DNA from: AC-32 sp035518635
GTDB taxonomy: Bacteria > Actinomycetota > Thermoleophilia > Gaiellales > Gaiellaceae
Assembly (NCBI GenBank): GCA_035518635.1
Contig: DATIXI010000004.1
Span: 1 to 46,075, forward strand
Direction: 5' to 3'
Length of the DNA stretch: 46,075 bases
Part shown: one piece after another, positions 8,909 to 17,186 of the stretch
Numbering within the stretch: the first letter of the stretch is position 1
Layout of the letters: every line of letters begins with the position of its first letter
Translations under genes and position numbers: made by a program
The notes under the pieces: model-generated
Database searches by the model: none
Seen by the model: only the letters and a program-made list of their open reading frames with translations
Told to the model about the DNA's origin: nothing

Positions 8909-9286
8909 ATGGTCGAGCTGAGCGCCAGCGGCGATGCCGACCAGGTCGAGGCGCGGCTGCGCGAGGCGCTCGAGGCACATGGCCTGCAACTGTTCGCGCG
9001 CATCGACCATGCGGCCGGCGCCCGCAAGGCTGACGTCGAGTTGGAAGCCGACGTCCTGCTGATCTTCGGCAACGCGCGCGTCGGCACTCCCCTGATGCAG
9101 GCCGACCTCCGCGTCGGCATCGAGCTTCCGCTCCGAATGCTGATCTGGCACGACGCCGACGGAACGCACGTCGGCTACCTCGACCCCCGCGAGCTGGCCG
9201 ACCGCTATGCCCTCGACGGCCACCAGCAGACACTCGAGCGGCAGACGGCGGTGCTCGCCAAGGTGGCCGCTGCGGCGGCCGGCTGA
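8909..9286 (+). CDS. DUF302 domain protein
   Basis: A 125-residue cytoplasmic protein that matches the DUF302 family over most of its length: LFARIDHAAGARKADVELE, then LLIFGNARVGTPLMQAD and a C-terminal YLDPRELADRYAL. The family fold is known but its function is not. The ATG at 8909 is 44 bases from the start of the truncated hydrolase on the other strand. It stands alone with tmRNA convergent downstream, so it is probably monocistronic. Its position coincides with the missing 5' end of the hydrolase, which may mark a past rearrangement. Confidence 0.85.
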   Translation: MVELSASGDADQVEARLREALEAHGLQLFARIDHAAGARKADVELEADVLLIFGNARVGTPLMQADLRVGIELPLRMLIWHDADGTHVGYLDPRELADRYALDGHQQTLERQTAVLAKVAAAAAG

Positions 9287-9441
9287 GCGCGCGTCCGGCG
9301 AGATCTCGGTTCCCCTCGCGGTCACAGTCCTTCACTGAACTCGCCGAGGCGCCCTACCGAGCAGCGGCCACTCGACACGCACAAGCTTCGCCTGATCTGA
9401 CGACGCTTGAGCATGAACTCCAGGATGAGCTGGAACCCCTG

Positions 9442-9807
9442 AGGTGGAGGCGGCGGGAATCGAACCCGCGTCCGCGATCGCTCCGATCAGAGCGTCTACA
9501 AGCTTAGGCTGCCGTTGCGTTTCGCCCGCCGGCCGGTTGGCAGCCGACCAACCGCCGGGCTAGCCATCCTTCGGTGTCGCGCTTCGGGCGATTGGCTCTC
9601 CCTCCGCGCCTAGCCCGTTTCTGACGCCGCTCCCCGAGCCACGGGCCGAGCTCGGAGCGACGCGCTTCGCTACGGGTTAGGCAGCGAGAGCGAGTGCGGA
9701 GTTGTCCTTCGCACTTACGTTGATCCCGGTTGTTTTACGAGGCCAACCGGGGACCTCGGCTTGCAGCTCTGCCGGAGAACCGACCACGTCGAAGCCTGGT
9801 CGCCCCC
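9442..9807 (-). ncRNA. ssrA: Transfer-messenger RNA (tmRNA)
   Basis: A one-piece tmRNA of about 366 nt. The 5' end GGGGGCGACC (from 9807) pairs with the 3' acceptor strand CGCCTCC (9445-9451), and a T-arm GGGTTCGATTCCC precedes it. The 5' segment CCAGGCTTCGACGTGG is the tRNA-like D-region signature. The tag frame probably resumes at GCG (9710-9712) after TAAGT and reads AKDNSALALAA, ending in TAA at 9677-9679. The encoded 3' end is A-C-C-U, so the final A of CCA must be added after transcription. smpB and rnr, the partners of tmRNA, lie about 2.6 kb away. The resume codon is inferred by analogy to the E. coli UAGUC-GCA context. Confidence 0.93.
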
Positions 9808-9832
9808 GTATGTGTGCACGTAGTGTAGCTGC

Positions 9833-10744
9833 GTGATCCTCGTTTCTCCCTGCAAAAGCGAGGCAGACGAACGCGCCTCGCTCGACGTCTACAACGAGGT
9901 CTGGCCGTACGAGAGCGCCACTCTCGCCGAGGTGCATTCCTACAAGGCCAGCCTCGTGGACCACGTCGACCTGCTCGCCAGCGTCGACGGCCGTCCAGCA
10001 GGATCGGCCGTGGCGGCGATCCAGCCGTACGACCTGGAGACCGTCTACGCGCTCACGACCGTGCTCGCCGAGCAGCGCGGCCAGGGGGTCGGGACGGCCC
10101 TCTACTGTGCGATCTCTGACTTCGGCCGCGAGCGCGAGCTCGACCGGATCGAGGTGCCGGTGCTCGACAACGATCCGGAGAGCCTGGCCTTCGCCGAACG
10201 ACGCGGGTTCGTCCAGGAGCGGCGCGAACGGGGAGTCGTCCTCGATCTCGCCGGGATCGAGCCGCCCCCGGTCGAGCCGCCAGCAGGTATCGAGATCGTC
10301 ACCTGGGCCGAGCGGCCAGAGCTCGCGTACGGGATGTACGAGGTCGCGCTCGAGGCGTGGCCCGACGTGCCCGGCTTCGAGGACGATTTGATCGAGCCAT
10401 TCGAGGACTGGCTCGCGCACGACATGCAAATCTCGGGAGACCGGCCTGAGGCGACGTTCGTGGCGCTCGCCGACGGCGAGGTGGTCGGGTATGCGAAGTT
10501 CCACCTCACCGAGGCCCGGCCTACGAGCGCGTACCACGACCTGACCGGCGTGAAGCGGGCGTGGCGCGGGCGCGGCGTCGGTCGCGCGCTGAAGGCTACG
10601 CAGATCGGCTGGGCGAAGGCGAACGGCTACGAGGAGCTCCGCACGCGCAACGACGAGCGCAACGCGCCGATCCGCCGCCTGAACGAGCGTTTCGGCTACC
10701 GGCCCGGCATCGGCCGCATTCACTTGAGAGGGCCGCTCGCTTGA
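9833..10744 (+). CDS. Tandem GNAT-domain N-acetyltransferase
   Basis: 303 residues made of two GNAT folds, about 1-145 and 150-303. Each has an acetyl-CoA pyrophosphate loop: EQRGQGVGTALY in the first and WRGRGVGRALK in the second, the latter followed by NERNAPIRRLNERFGY, which is typical of the family. Two-domain GNATs include mycothiol synthase MshD, but nothing here specifically identifies that enzyme. The start is a GTG at 9833-9835, 26 bases from the tmRNA 5' end on the opposite strand, so the promoter must overlap ssrA. The stop TGA overlaps the TTG start of the downstream cyclase gene, implying translational coupling. Substrate unknown. Confidence 0.85.
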   Translation: MILVSPCKSEADERASLDVYNEVWPYESATLAEVHSYKASLVDHVDLLASVDGRPAGSAVAAIQPYDLETVYALTTVLAEQRGQGVGTALYCAISDFGRERELDRIEVPVLDNDPESLAFAERRGFVQERRERGVVLDLAGIEPPPVEPPAGIEIVTWAERPELAYGMYEVALEAWPDVPGFEDDLIEPFEDWLAHDMQISGDRPEATFVALADGEVVGYAKFHLTEARPTSAYHDLTGVKRAWRGRGVGRALKATQIGWAKANGYEELRTRNDERNAPIRRLNERFGYRPGIGRIHLRGPLA

Positions 10745-12072
10745 GGCCGCCGGTCCGCTACGCGATGAGCGGCGACATCGAGATTGCCTACCAGGTTCTC
10801 GGCGAAGGGCCGGACGTCATCTGGGTCGCGGGCTGGCTGACCCACCTCGACGTGCTGTGGGACCACCCGGGCTACCGGCGCTTCTGCGAGGAGCTCGCGT
10901 CCTTCTCCCGGCTGATCCTCTTCGACAAGCGCGGCATGGGTCTCTCCCAGCGCGTCCGCGTGGGGACGCTCGAGGAGCGGATGGACGACGTGCGCGCGGT
11001 GCTGGACGCCGTCGGCTCCGAGCAGGCGGTGCTGGTAGGCGTCTCCGAGGGCGGCCCGCTCTCGATGCTCTTCGCAGCCACTCACCCGGAGCGCACGCAG
11101 GCACTCGTGTTGGTTGGCGCCGAGGTCAAGGAGGAGACTACGGACGACTGGCCCTGGGGTGAGGCAACCCGGGAAGAGCACGAGGCGACGATGGCCCGGG
11201 TGCCGGAGCTCTGGGGCGCCGGCGGGCGGGGATCCGTGCTTTTCTTCCCGGACGACCCGGACGCCGAGGCTTCGAACTCCTGGTTCGCGAGGCTCCAGAC
11301 GGCCTCGGCCACTCCGCAGGACGCGGTCGCGTTCATGGACATGGGCATGGAGATCGACGTGCGCGACGTCGCTCCCTCGATCCGGGTGCCGACCCTGATC
11401 CTGCACCGCGTCGAGGACCCGGTCTGCCACGTCGAGGCCGCCCGCTTCCTTGCTGCGAACATCCCCTCCGCCCGATACGTCGAGCTTCCGGGGAGCGTCC
11501 ACATCCCGTGGGCGAGCGGAGGCGACGACATCCTGGACGAGATCCGCGAGTTCCTCACCGGCGCGCGCGAGGCACCCGAGCCGAGCCGCGTGCTCGCGAC
11601 GGTCCTGTTCACCGACATCGTCGGCTCGACCGAGCGGGCGACCGAGCTCGGCGACCGGCGCTGGCGGGAGGCGCTGGAGGCACACCACGCAACCATCAGG
11701 CGGGAGCTCGAGCGCTTCCGCGGACGGGAGATCGACACCGCCGGCGACGGATTCCTCGCGAACTTCGACGGGCCCGCGCGTGCCATCCGCTGCGCGGTCG
11801 CGGCGGTGGACGCCGTCCGTCCGCTGGGCCTGGAGATCCGGGCCGGCGTCCACACGGGCGAATGCGAGATCGTCGGGGACAAGCTTGCAGGGGTGGCGGT
11901 CCACATCGGGGCCCGCGTGGCCGGGAAGGCCGGACCCGGTGAGGTGCTCGTCTCCCGCACGGTGCACGATCTCGTCGCCGGCTCGGGACTCCGGTTCGAC
12001 GACCGCGGCGAGTTCAAGCTGAAGGGCGTTCAGGGCGAGTGGCGCCTGTACGCCGTCAGTGGCGGGACTTGA
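10741..12072 (+). CDS. Alpha/beta hydrolase fused to class III adenylyl/guanylyl cyclase
   Basis: 443 residues. An N-terminal alpha/beta-hydrolase domain (about 1-275; nucleophile region GVSEGGPLS, acid in HRVEDPV, histidine in GSVHIPW) is joined to a class III nucleotide cyclase homology domain (about 285-443). In the cyclase, FTDIVGSTERA and DTAGDGFLANF carry the two metal-binding aspartates. The usual purine-specifying Lys appears replaced (EIDTAGDG) and the usual Asn of the transition-state loop is His (AVHIGARV), with Arg kept. The same architecture is known in mycobacteria (Rv1900c). The TTG start at 10741 overlaps the GNAT stop as TTGA; ATG 10765 is the alternative. The 3' end overlaps convergent smpB by 17 bases. 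Confidence 0.87.
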   Translation: MRPPVRYAMSGDIEIAYQVLGEGPDVIWVAGWLTHLDVLWDHPGYRRFCEELASFSRLILFDKRGMGLSQRVRVGTLEERMDDVRAVLDAVGSEQAVLVGVSEGGPLSMLFAATHPERTQALVLVGAEVKEETTDDWPWGEATREEHEATMARVPELWGAGGRGSVLFFPDDPDAEASNSWFARLQTASATPQDAVAFMDMGMEIDVRDVAPSIRVPTLILHRVEDPVCHVEAARFLAANIPSARYVELPGSVHIPWASGGDDILDEIREFLTGAREAPEPSRVLATVLFTDIVGSTERATELGDRRWREALEAHHATIRRELERFRGREIDTAGDGFLANFDGPARAIRCAVAAVDAVRPLGLEIRAGVHTGECEIVGDKLAGVAVHIGARVAGKAGPGEVLVSRTVHDLVAGSGLRFDDRGEFKLKGVQGEWRLYAVSGGT

Positions 12073-12520
12073 GCTCGCGCTCGATCCGGCGCCTCGCCTC
12101 GCGGTCGGCGATGTCACGCCGCTTGTCCCGGAGCTCCTTGCCGCGTGCGAGCGCGAGCTCGACCTTGGCGCGCCCGTCCTTGAAGTAGAGGCGAGTGGGC
12201 ACGATGGTCAGGCCGCGCTCCTCGACCTTCGAGGTCAGCTGGTCGATCTGGCGGCGGTGCAGGAGAAGCTTGCGGTCGCGGTCGGGGTCGTGCGGCTCGA
12301 CCGAGGCCTGGACGTAGGGCGGGATGTGGAGCCCCACGAGCCAGAGCTCGCCGTCGCGCGGGTCGGCGTAGGCCCGCTGCAGGATCGCGTGGCCCTGGCG
12401 CAGCGCCTTGACCTCGCTCCCCACGAGCGCGAGCCCCGCCTCGACGCGCTCGAGCAGGTGGTACTCGTGCCGCGCGCGACGGTTGTCCGCGATGAGCTTC
12501 TCGCCGGAGCCCTTGGCCAT
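12056..12520 (-). CDS. smpB: SsrA-binding protein SmpB
   Basis: A 154-residue tmRNA-binding protein of normal family length. It delivers alanyl-tmRNA to stalled ribosomes. Visible conserved segments are NRRARHEYHLLERVEAGLAL, GSEVKALRQG, the HDPDRDRKLLLHRRQID region, and LYFKDGRAKVELALARGK. The basic tail (DKRRDIADREARRRIEREL) is the part that folds into the mRNA channel. It starts nine bases after the rnr stop, without an obvious ribosome site, suggesting coupled translation. The 3' end overlaps the convergent cyclase gene. It is in the same operon as RNase R and close to ssrA. Confidence 0.97.
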   Translation of the reverse strand: MAKGSGEKLIADNRRARHEYHLLERVEAGLALVGSEVKALRQGHAILQRAYADPRDGELWLVGLHIPPYVQASVEPHDPDRDRKLLLHRRQIDQLTSKVEERGLTIVPTRLYFKDGRAKVELALARGKELRDKRRDIADREARRRIERELKSRH

Positions 12521-12529
12521 GGTGCCAAG

Positions 12530-14131
12530 TTACACACGGAGCTCGACCTTGCCCTCGTTGCGGCGGATCTCCTCGACCCGCACCTCGATCGGGTCGCCGA
12601 GCCGGTACCGGCGGCCGCCACGCCGGCCGACAAGGGCCGTCGCGAGCTCGTTCAGCTCGTAGTAGTCGTCGGTGAGGCGCCGCGCCGGGACAAAGCCCTC
12701 GAAGACCTCCGCGAACCGGACGAAAAGGCCCGAGCCGATCAGACCCGTGATCTCGCCCTCGAACGCCTTCTCCCAGCCGAGCTCGAACAGCCGCCGCTCG
12801 AGCAGCCACGCGAGACAGATCTCGTCGGCCCGGTACTCGAGCGCCGCCGCGTCCCGCTCTCGCGCGGAAGCGTGCTCGGCGAGGCCGCCGAGATCCTCGG
12901 GGAGCGGCTCGTCCGAGGCGCCGAGCTCTCGGAGCAGGGCGCGGTGGCAGACGAGGTCGGGGTAGCGACGGATCGGCGAGGTGAAGTGGCAGTAGGCGGG
13001 GCTCGCGAGGCCCGAGTGGCCGAGGTTGCGCGGGTCGTAGCGCGCCTGCTTGAGCGCCTGGAGGACGAGCGCGGGGAAGGCGATGCGGCCGACCTTCGAG
13101 CGCGCGGTGTGGTCGGTCACGCGCTCGCTGACCGCCGCGGCGAGGGCCGCTGCATCCGCGTGGCTCAACCGGTCGGGCTCGGGCGGCGTCGGCACGCCGA
13201 GGTCGGCGAGCTTGGCGAGGAGCAGCTCGACCGACTGGGGCTCCGGCTGCTCGTGCACGCGGTACAGCGCTTCGCGCCGCCTTCCGGCGAGCAGGCCGGC
13301 CACGGCCTCGTTCGCGAGGATCATCAGCTCCTCGACGAGCACGTGCGCGTGGGGCTCCGACTCGATCCTCGCGTCCGCGACTCCGCCCTCGCCGTCGAAG
13401 CTGAACGCCGCCTCCCCGCTCTCGATCCGGAGCGCGCCCCGCGCGAACCGCCGTTCGCGCAGGTCGGTGGTCACACGCTCGGCCCGGCGGAGAGCCTCGA
13501 CGAGTTCCGGCGCCGCCTCCTCGCGCCCGGCCAGGATCGCCTCGGCCTGCGAGTAGGTCAGTCGGGCTCTGCTGCGGATCACCGAGCGGTAGAAGCGAGC
13601 CTCGCCCGAGGGGAGCTCGACCTCGACCGTGACGCAGAGCCGGTCGACGTCCGGGCGCAGCGAGCAGGCGTCGTCCGAGAGCTCCGGCGGCAGCATCGGC
13701 GCGACGAGGCCCGGCACGTAGACCGAGAACGCCCGCTCGGTCGCGCCCAGGTCGAGCGGCGAGCCGGTCTGGACGAACCAGGAGACGTCGGCGATGTGGA
13801 CGAGGACGCGGTCGTCGTGGAGCGTGAGCGCGTCGTCGAAGTCCTTCGCCGTCTCGGGGTCGATCGTGAACGCGAGCTCGTCGCGGAGGTCGACGCGCCC
13901 GTCGAGCGAGGGCTCGCGGAGCTCGAACGGCTCGAAGCCGCGGCGCTCGCCCTCCTCGACGAGCAGGCCCTCGAGCACCGTCTCGATCACGCTCGCCCGC
14001 CCGAGCACCCGCTCGACCTTCGCCCGCCCGCGGCCCTTGCGCACGACCGCGAGATCGCCCGGGCTCGCCTCGCCACTGCCTTTCCTGTCCAGCATCAGCG
14101 GGACGCCAGGCGTGAAGTACGGGTCGCCCAC
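12530..14131 (-). CDS. rnr: RNase R/RNase II family 3'-5' exoribonuclease
   Basis: 533 residues. A short N-terminal RNA-binding region is followed by the RNB catalytic domain and a C-terminal S1 domain (FEGEITGLIGSGLFVRF). Catalytic acidic residues are visible in TIDPETAKDFDDALTL, and the RNB signature continues with ADVSWFVQ and YCHFTSPIRRYPDLV. It is shorter than E. coli RNase R, lacking the N-terminal helix-turn-helix and one cold-shock domain, as is common in actinobacteria. The start is a GTG at 14129-14131 preceded by GAGGGA. It lies 40 bases downstream of ftsX and nine bases upstream of smpB. RNase R degrades non-stop mRNAs released by trans-translation, so the pairing with smpB makes functional sense. 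Confidence 0.93.
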   Translation of the reverse strand: MGDPYFTPGVPLMLDRKGSGEASPGDLAVVRKGRGRAKVERVLGRASVIETVLEGLLVEEGERRGFEPFELREPSLDGRVDLRDELAFTIDPETAKDFDDALTLHDDRVLVHIADVSWFVQTGSPLDLGATERAFSVYVPGLVAPMLPPELSDDACSLRPDVDRLCVTVEVELPSGEARFYRSVIRSRARLTYSQAEAILAGREEAAPELVEALRRAERVTTDLRERRFARGALRIESGEAAFSFDGEGGVADARIESEPHAHVLVEELMILANEAVAGLLAGRRREALYRVHEQPEPQSVELLLAKLADLGVPTPPEPDRLSHADAAALAAAVSERVTDHTARSKVGRIAFPALVLQALKQARYDPRNLGHSGLASPAYCHFTSPIRRYPDLVCHRALLRELGASDEPLPEDLGGLAEHASARERDAAALEYRADEICLAWLLERRLFELGWEKAFEGEITGLIGSGLFVRFAEVFEGFVPARRLTDDYYELNELATALVGRRGGRRYRLGDPIEVRVEEIRRNEGKVELRV

Positions 14132-14171
14132 GACGAGCTTCCCTCGCCGTGAGATCTCGACTACGACCGTT

Positions 14172-15104
14172 TCAGACTTGGAGGAAACGGCGGATGGTGA
14201 GCCCGGAGCCCGCAGCGCCGAGCAGCAGCCCCGCGCCGAGGATGATCAGCACGTGCAGGCCAAAGGGCCACGCGTGCACGTCCGTGTGGCCCACGCTGAC
14301 GACGTGGCCGAGGAAGATCGTCCGGCCGAGCGCTAACAGGATCACCGCCGCGACCGCGCCTGCGAGCCCGCACAGGAGCCCCTCGATCATGAACGGCCCG
14401 CGCACGAACCAGTTCGTCGCTCCGACGAGCTTCATCACCTCGATCTCCCGGCGGCGCGCGAAGATCGAGAGCCGGATCGTGTTCGCGACGAGGAGCGTCG
14501 AGGAGACGAGCAGGACGAAGAACGCGATCAGGACGACGATCCAGAGATAGCGCGCGACCGAGACCACCTTGTGCGTGATGCGGTTGCACGCCTTTCCGGC
14601 GGACGTCTTCGCGGCGGTGGTCCCCGGCGCCGGCGGGCACGTGCTCTGGATCCCGCTGTTCGCCGGCAGCTCGCTGATGCGGTTGACGATCGCGTCGATG
14701 TCCTCCGCCTGCTTGGGGTACACGTCGAACTTGTCGGGGAGCGGGTTGCTGATCGCGGCCTGGGTCAGCTCCGGCCGCTGCTTCTGCATCTGCTTCCAAC
14801 CCTCTTCCTTCGAGACGAAGCGGACGCTCCTGACCCCGGGCATCGCGATCAGCTGGTTGTGAACCGTGTCGATCTGCTTGGTCGTCGCCTCCGCGTGGCA
14901 CCTGAGCGGCGTGCAGAAGTTGACCTCGACGAGCAGCTCCTTCTTGTAGTGGTCGCTCAGGGAGAGCGCCCAGCTGCCGAAGCCGATGACGAGGCCGAGC
15001 ATGAACATCCCGATCAGGACGGTGGTCGTGGCGGCGAACGTGGTCGAGAGGTTCGCCCCGAGGGACCGCACCGCTTCCGCGGTGATCAGCCTGAACCGAC
15101 TCAT
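14172..15104 (-). CDS. ftsX: Cell division protein FtsX
   Basis: 310 residues with the FtsX layout: a short cytoplasmic N-terminus, helix 1 (about 25-50), a large extracellular loop, then three helices (ending in LLLGAAGSGLTIRRFLQV). The cytoplasmic loop has the conserved RRREIEVMKLVGATNWFVRGPF. FtsX is the membrane subunit of the FtsEX complex that activates peptidoglycan hydrolases at the septum. The extracellular loop contains four cysteines (NFCTPLRCH and STCPP...KACNRI) that could form two disulfides. ATG 15104 overlaps the ftsE stop by one base; a GTG at 15107 would overlap by four. Either start implies coupling to ftsE. Confidence 0.95.
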   Translation of the reverse strand: MSRFRLITAEAVRSLGANLSTTFAATTTVLIGMFMLGLVIGFGSWALSLSDHYKKELLVEVNFCTPLRCHAEATTKQIDTVHNQLIAMPGVRSVRFVSKEEGWKQMQKQRPELTQAAISNPLPDKFDVYPKQAEDIDAIVNRISELPANSGIQSTCPPAPGTTAAKTSAGKACNRITHKVVSVARYLWIVVLIAFFVLLVSSTLLVANTIRLSIFARRREIEVMKLVGATNWFVRGPFMIEGLLCGLAGAVAAVILLALGRTIFLGHVVSVGHTDVHAWPFGLHVLIILGAGLLLGAAGSGLTIRRFLQV

Positions 15105-15787
15105 CACTCCGACGTGTAGCCGCCGCGGCGCTCGTCGCGGGCCAGCTTCCCCTCCTCGAGGGCGATCACGCGCTTGCGCATCTTGTCGACCATCTCGCGG
15201 TCGTGGGTGACCATCAGGATCGTGGTGCCCGAGCGGTTGATCCGGTAGAGGAGCTGCATGATCCCGACGCTCGTGTCGGGGTCGAGGTTGCCGGTCGGCT
15301 CGTCGCAGATGAGGAGCGGCGGGTGGTTCACGAACGCGCGCGCGATCGAGACGCGCTGCTGCTCGCCACCGGAGAGCTCGTCGGGATACGACGACATCTT
15401 GTGCGCGAGCCCGACGAGGTTCAGCACCTCAGGAACCTTGCGCCGGATCGCGGTGCCGCTCTCGCCCTGCACCTTGAGGGCGTAGGCCACGTTCTCGGCC
15501 GCGGTGCGGTTCGTGAGCAGCTTGAAGTCCTGGAACACGCAGCCGACGTTGCGGCGCAGCAGCGGGACCTTCTTTCGCTTGAGCCGGCCGAGCTCGCGCC
15601 CGCCGACGATGATCTTGCCGGAGGTGGGCTCGAGCTCCTTCAGCACCAGGCGGACGATCGTCGACTTGCCCGAGCCCGAGGCGCCCACGATGAAGACGAA
15701 CTCGCCCTTGTCGATCGCGAACGAGACGTCGCGCAGCGCCCTCACGTCCGGCTCGTAGATCTTCGTGACGTTCTCGAAGATGACCAT
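15104..15787 (-). CDS. ftsE: Cell division ATP-binding protein FtsE
   Basis: An ABC ATPase of 227 residues from ATG 15787, which matches the family length and the typical start MVIFENVTKIYEPDV. Walker A is GASGSGKST, the signature is LSGGEQQR, Walker B LLICDEPTGNLD and the H-loop VTHD. The frame is open upstream to a GTG at 15889 and to an ATG at 16021, which would add 34 or 78 residues of proline-rich, acidic, poorly conserved-looking sequence. A promoter-like pair at 15939-15966 lies inside that longer frame and argues against the longest start. FtsE powers and recruits FtsX. Confidence 0.93.
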   Translation of the reverse strand: MVIFENVTKIYEPDVRALRDVSFAIDKGEFVFIVGASGSGKSTIVRLVLKELEPTSGKIIVGGRELGRLKRKKVPLLRRNVGCVFQDFKLLTNRTAAENVAYALKVQGESGTAIRRKVPEVLNLVGLAHKMSSYPDELSGGEQQRVSIARAFVNHPPLLICDEPTGNLDPDTSVGIMQLLYRINRSGTTILMVTHDREMVDKMRKRVIALEEGKLARDERRGGYTSE

Positions 15788-15938
15788 CGCCGAGCTCGTC
15801 GGCGCAGGCGGCGGCAGGACGGGCTCGAATTCTTCGAGGACAGCCGTCGGAGTGGCTTCGTCTGTCTGTTGGAGACCCAGTTCCTGCACGTGGCGGGAGG
15901 GACGCGACCCCTTCGCATCCGGTTCGACTAGACGCCCG

Positions 15939-15966
15939 AGTCTAGCTGAACCCACGGAGAGCGCAA
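15939..15966 (-). promoter_or_regulatory. Possible sigma70-type promoter upstream of ftsE
   Basis: Read on the minus strand, TTGCGC (15961-15966) and TAGACT (15939-15944) are separated by 16 bases and resemble -35 and -10 elements. Transcription would begin near 15932, upstream of both the GTG 15889 and ATG 15787 starts of ftsE. In GC-rich DNA such matches arise by chance, so this is a weak call. Confidence 0.3.
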
Positions 15967-16029
15967 CGCCCTTTCCACCTGCATTCGGCGGGGTTGAGCC
16001 GGTTTCCGGGTCTGTCTCCATGCGCGTGG

Positions 16030-17140
16030 CTACAGTGCCCTACCAGCCGCCCTCGCGAGGAGGTACTCGCGGACGAAGTCGTCGAGCTCGCCGTCCAGCA
16101 CGGCCTGCGTGTTTCCGGTCTCGTAGTCCGTCCGGTGGTCCTTCACGAGCTGGTACGGGTGGAGCACGTAGCTGCGGATCTGGCTTCCGAAGCCGATGTC
16201 CTGCGCCGCCCCCCGCTCCCGCGCCAGCTCCTCCTCGCGCCGCTCCTGCTCCTGCTCCAGGAGGCGCGACTTGAGGATGCGCAGCGCGGTCTGCTTGTTC
16301 GAGCTCTGCGAGCGCTCGTTCTGGCACTGGACGACGATCCCCGTCGGGAGGTGCGTGATGCGGACGGCGGAGTCGGTCTTGTTCACGTGCTGGCCGCCCG
16401 CGCCGCTCGCGCGGTAGGTGTCGGTCCGGAGGTCGCTCTCGTCGATCTCGACGTCCACGTCCTCCGGGAGCAGCGGGCTGACGATCACCTGGGCGAAGCT
16501 CGTGTGGCGGCGATGTGCCTGGTCGAAGGGGCTCAGGCGAACGAGCCGGTGGACGCCGCGCTCGGCCTTGAAGATCCCATAGGCGTTCTCGCCCTTGGCC
16601 GTGAACGTCGCCGACTTGAGGCCGGCCTCCTCTCCGGGGCTCGCCTCGAGCAGCTCCGACTGAAAGCCGCGCTCCTGCGCCCAGCGGAGGTACATGCGCA
16701 GCAGCATCTCGGCCCAGTCCTGCGCGTCGGTGCCGCCGGTGCCCGCGTGGATCGTGACGAGCGCGTCGCCGCCGTCGTACTCGCCGGAGAAGAGGGCGTC
16801 CTCCTGGAGGCGGTCGAGCTCGTCGCGGAGGGGCGCGATGCTGGCTTCGATCTCGGCGGCCATGTCGCCGTCCATCGCCAGGAGCTCCTGCGCGTCCTGG
16901 TACTCCTGGATCAGGCGGCGGTAGCGCTCGAGGCGCCTGCTCAGCCGCGCGTGCTCGGCCGAGACCTGCGCCGCGTGCTGCTGGTCGTCCCAGAACCCCG
17001 GGCTGCCGAGCTCCTGCTCGAGCTCGGCGATCCGCTTGTCGAGTGCGTCCGGGTCAAAGGTAATCACGGACCCAGGCAAGCTGGGCCCCGATCTCCTGCA
17101 GCTGCTGCTCGAGCGAAACGGTGGGAGTCTGGTCGGCCAT
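16030..17140 (-). CDS. prfB: Peptide chain release factor 2, programmed +1 frameshift
   Basis: RF2 terminates translation at UGA and UAA. The gene starts at ATG 17140 and reads 28 codons (MADQTPTVSLEQQLQ...RDYL) to an in-frame TGA at 17054-17056. A +1 shift on CTT-TGA-C continues as DPDALDKRIAELEQEL in the second frame to the stop at 16030, giving 369 residues, the normal RF2 length. The stop-recognition tripeptide is SPF (LSPFDQAHRRH) and the peptidyl-hydrolysis motif is GGQ (SGAGGQHVNK). A conventional single-frame call would miss the first exon-like segment. It lies between a small unknown gene and ftsE. Confidence 0.96.
17053..17059 (-). promoter_or_regulatory. prfB +1 frameshift site CTT-TGA-C
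   Basis: The mRNA reads CGT GAT TAC CTT TGA CCC. CUU-UGA-C is the universal RF2 autoregulatory slip site: low RF2 leaves UGA unread, tRNA-Leu slips onto UUU and RF2 is made. The E. coli internal Shine-Dalgarno (AGGGGG) is not present at the usual spacing; only GGG about 10 bases upstream is seen. Confidence 0.93.
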
Positions 17141-17186
17141 CGCGGAGTCGATGGTAGCGACCTGCGCGGGCCGAGTCCGAAACGGC

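Noticed and set aside
9287..9441. Hairpin TCCAG/CTGGA as a tmRNA terminator
   Set aside because: Five-base arms and no T-run; too weak to call.
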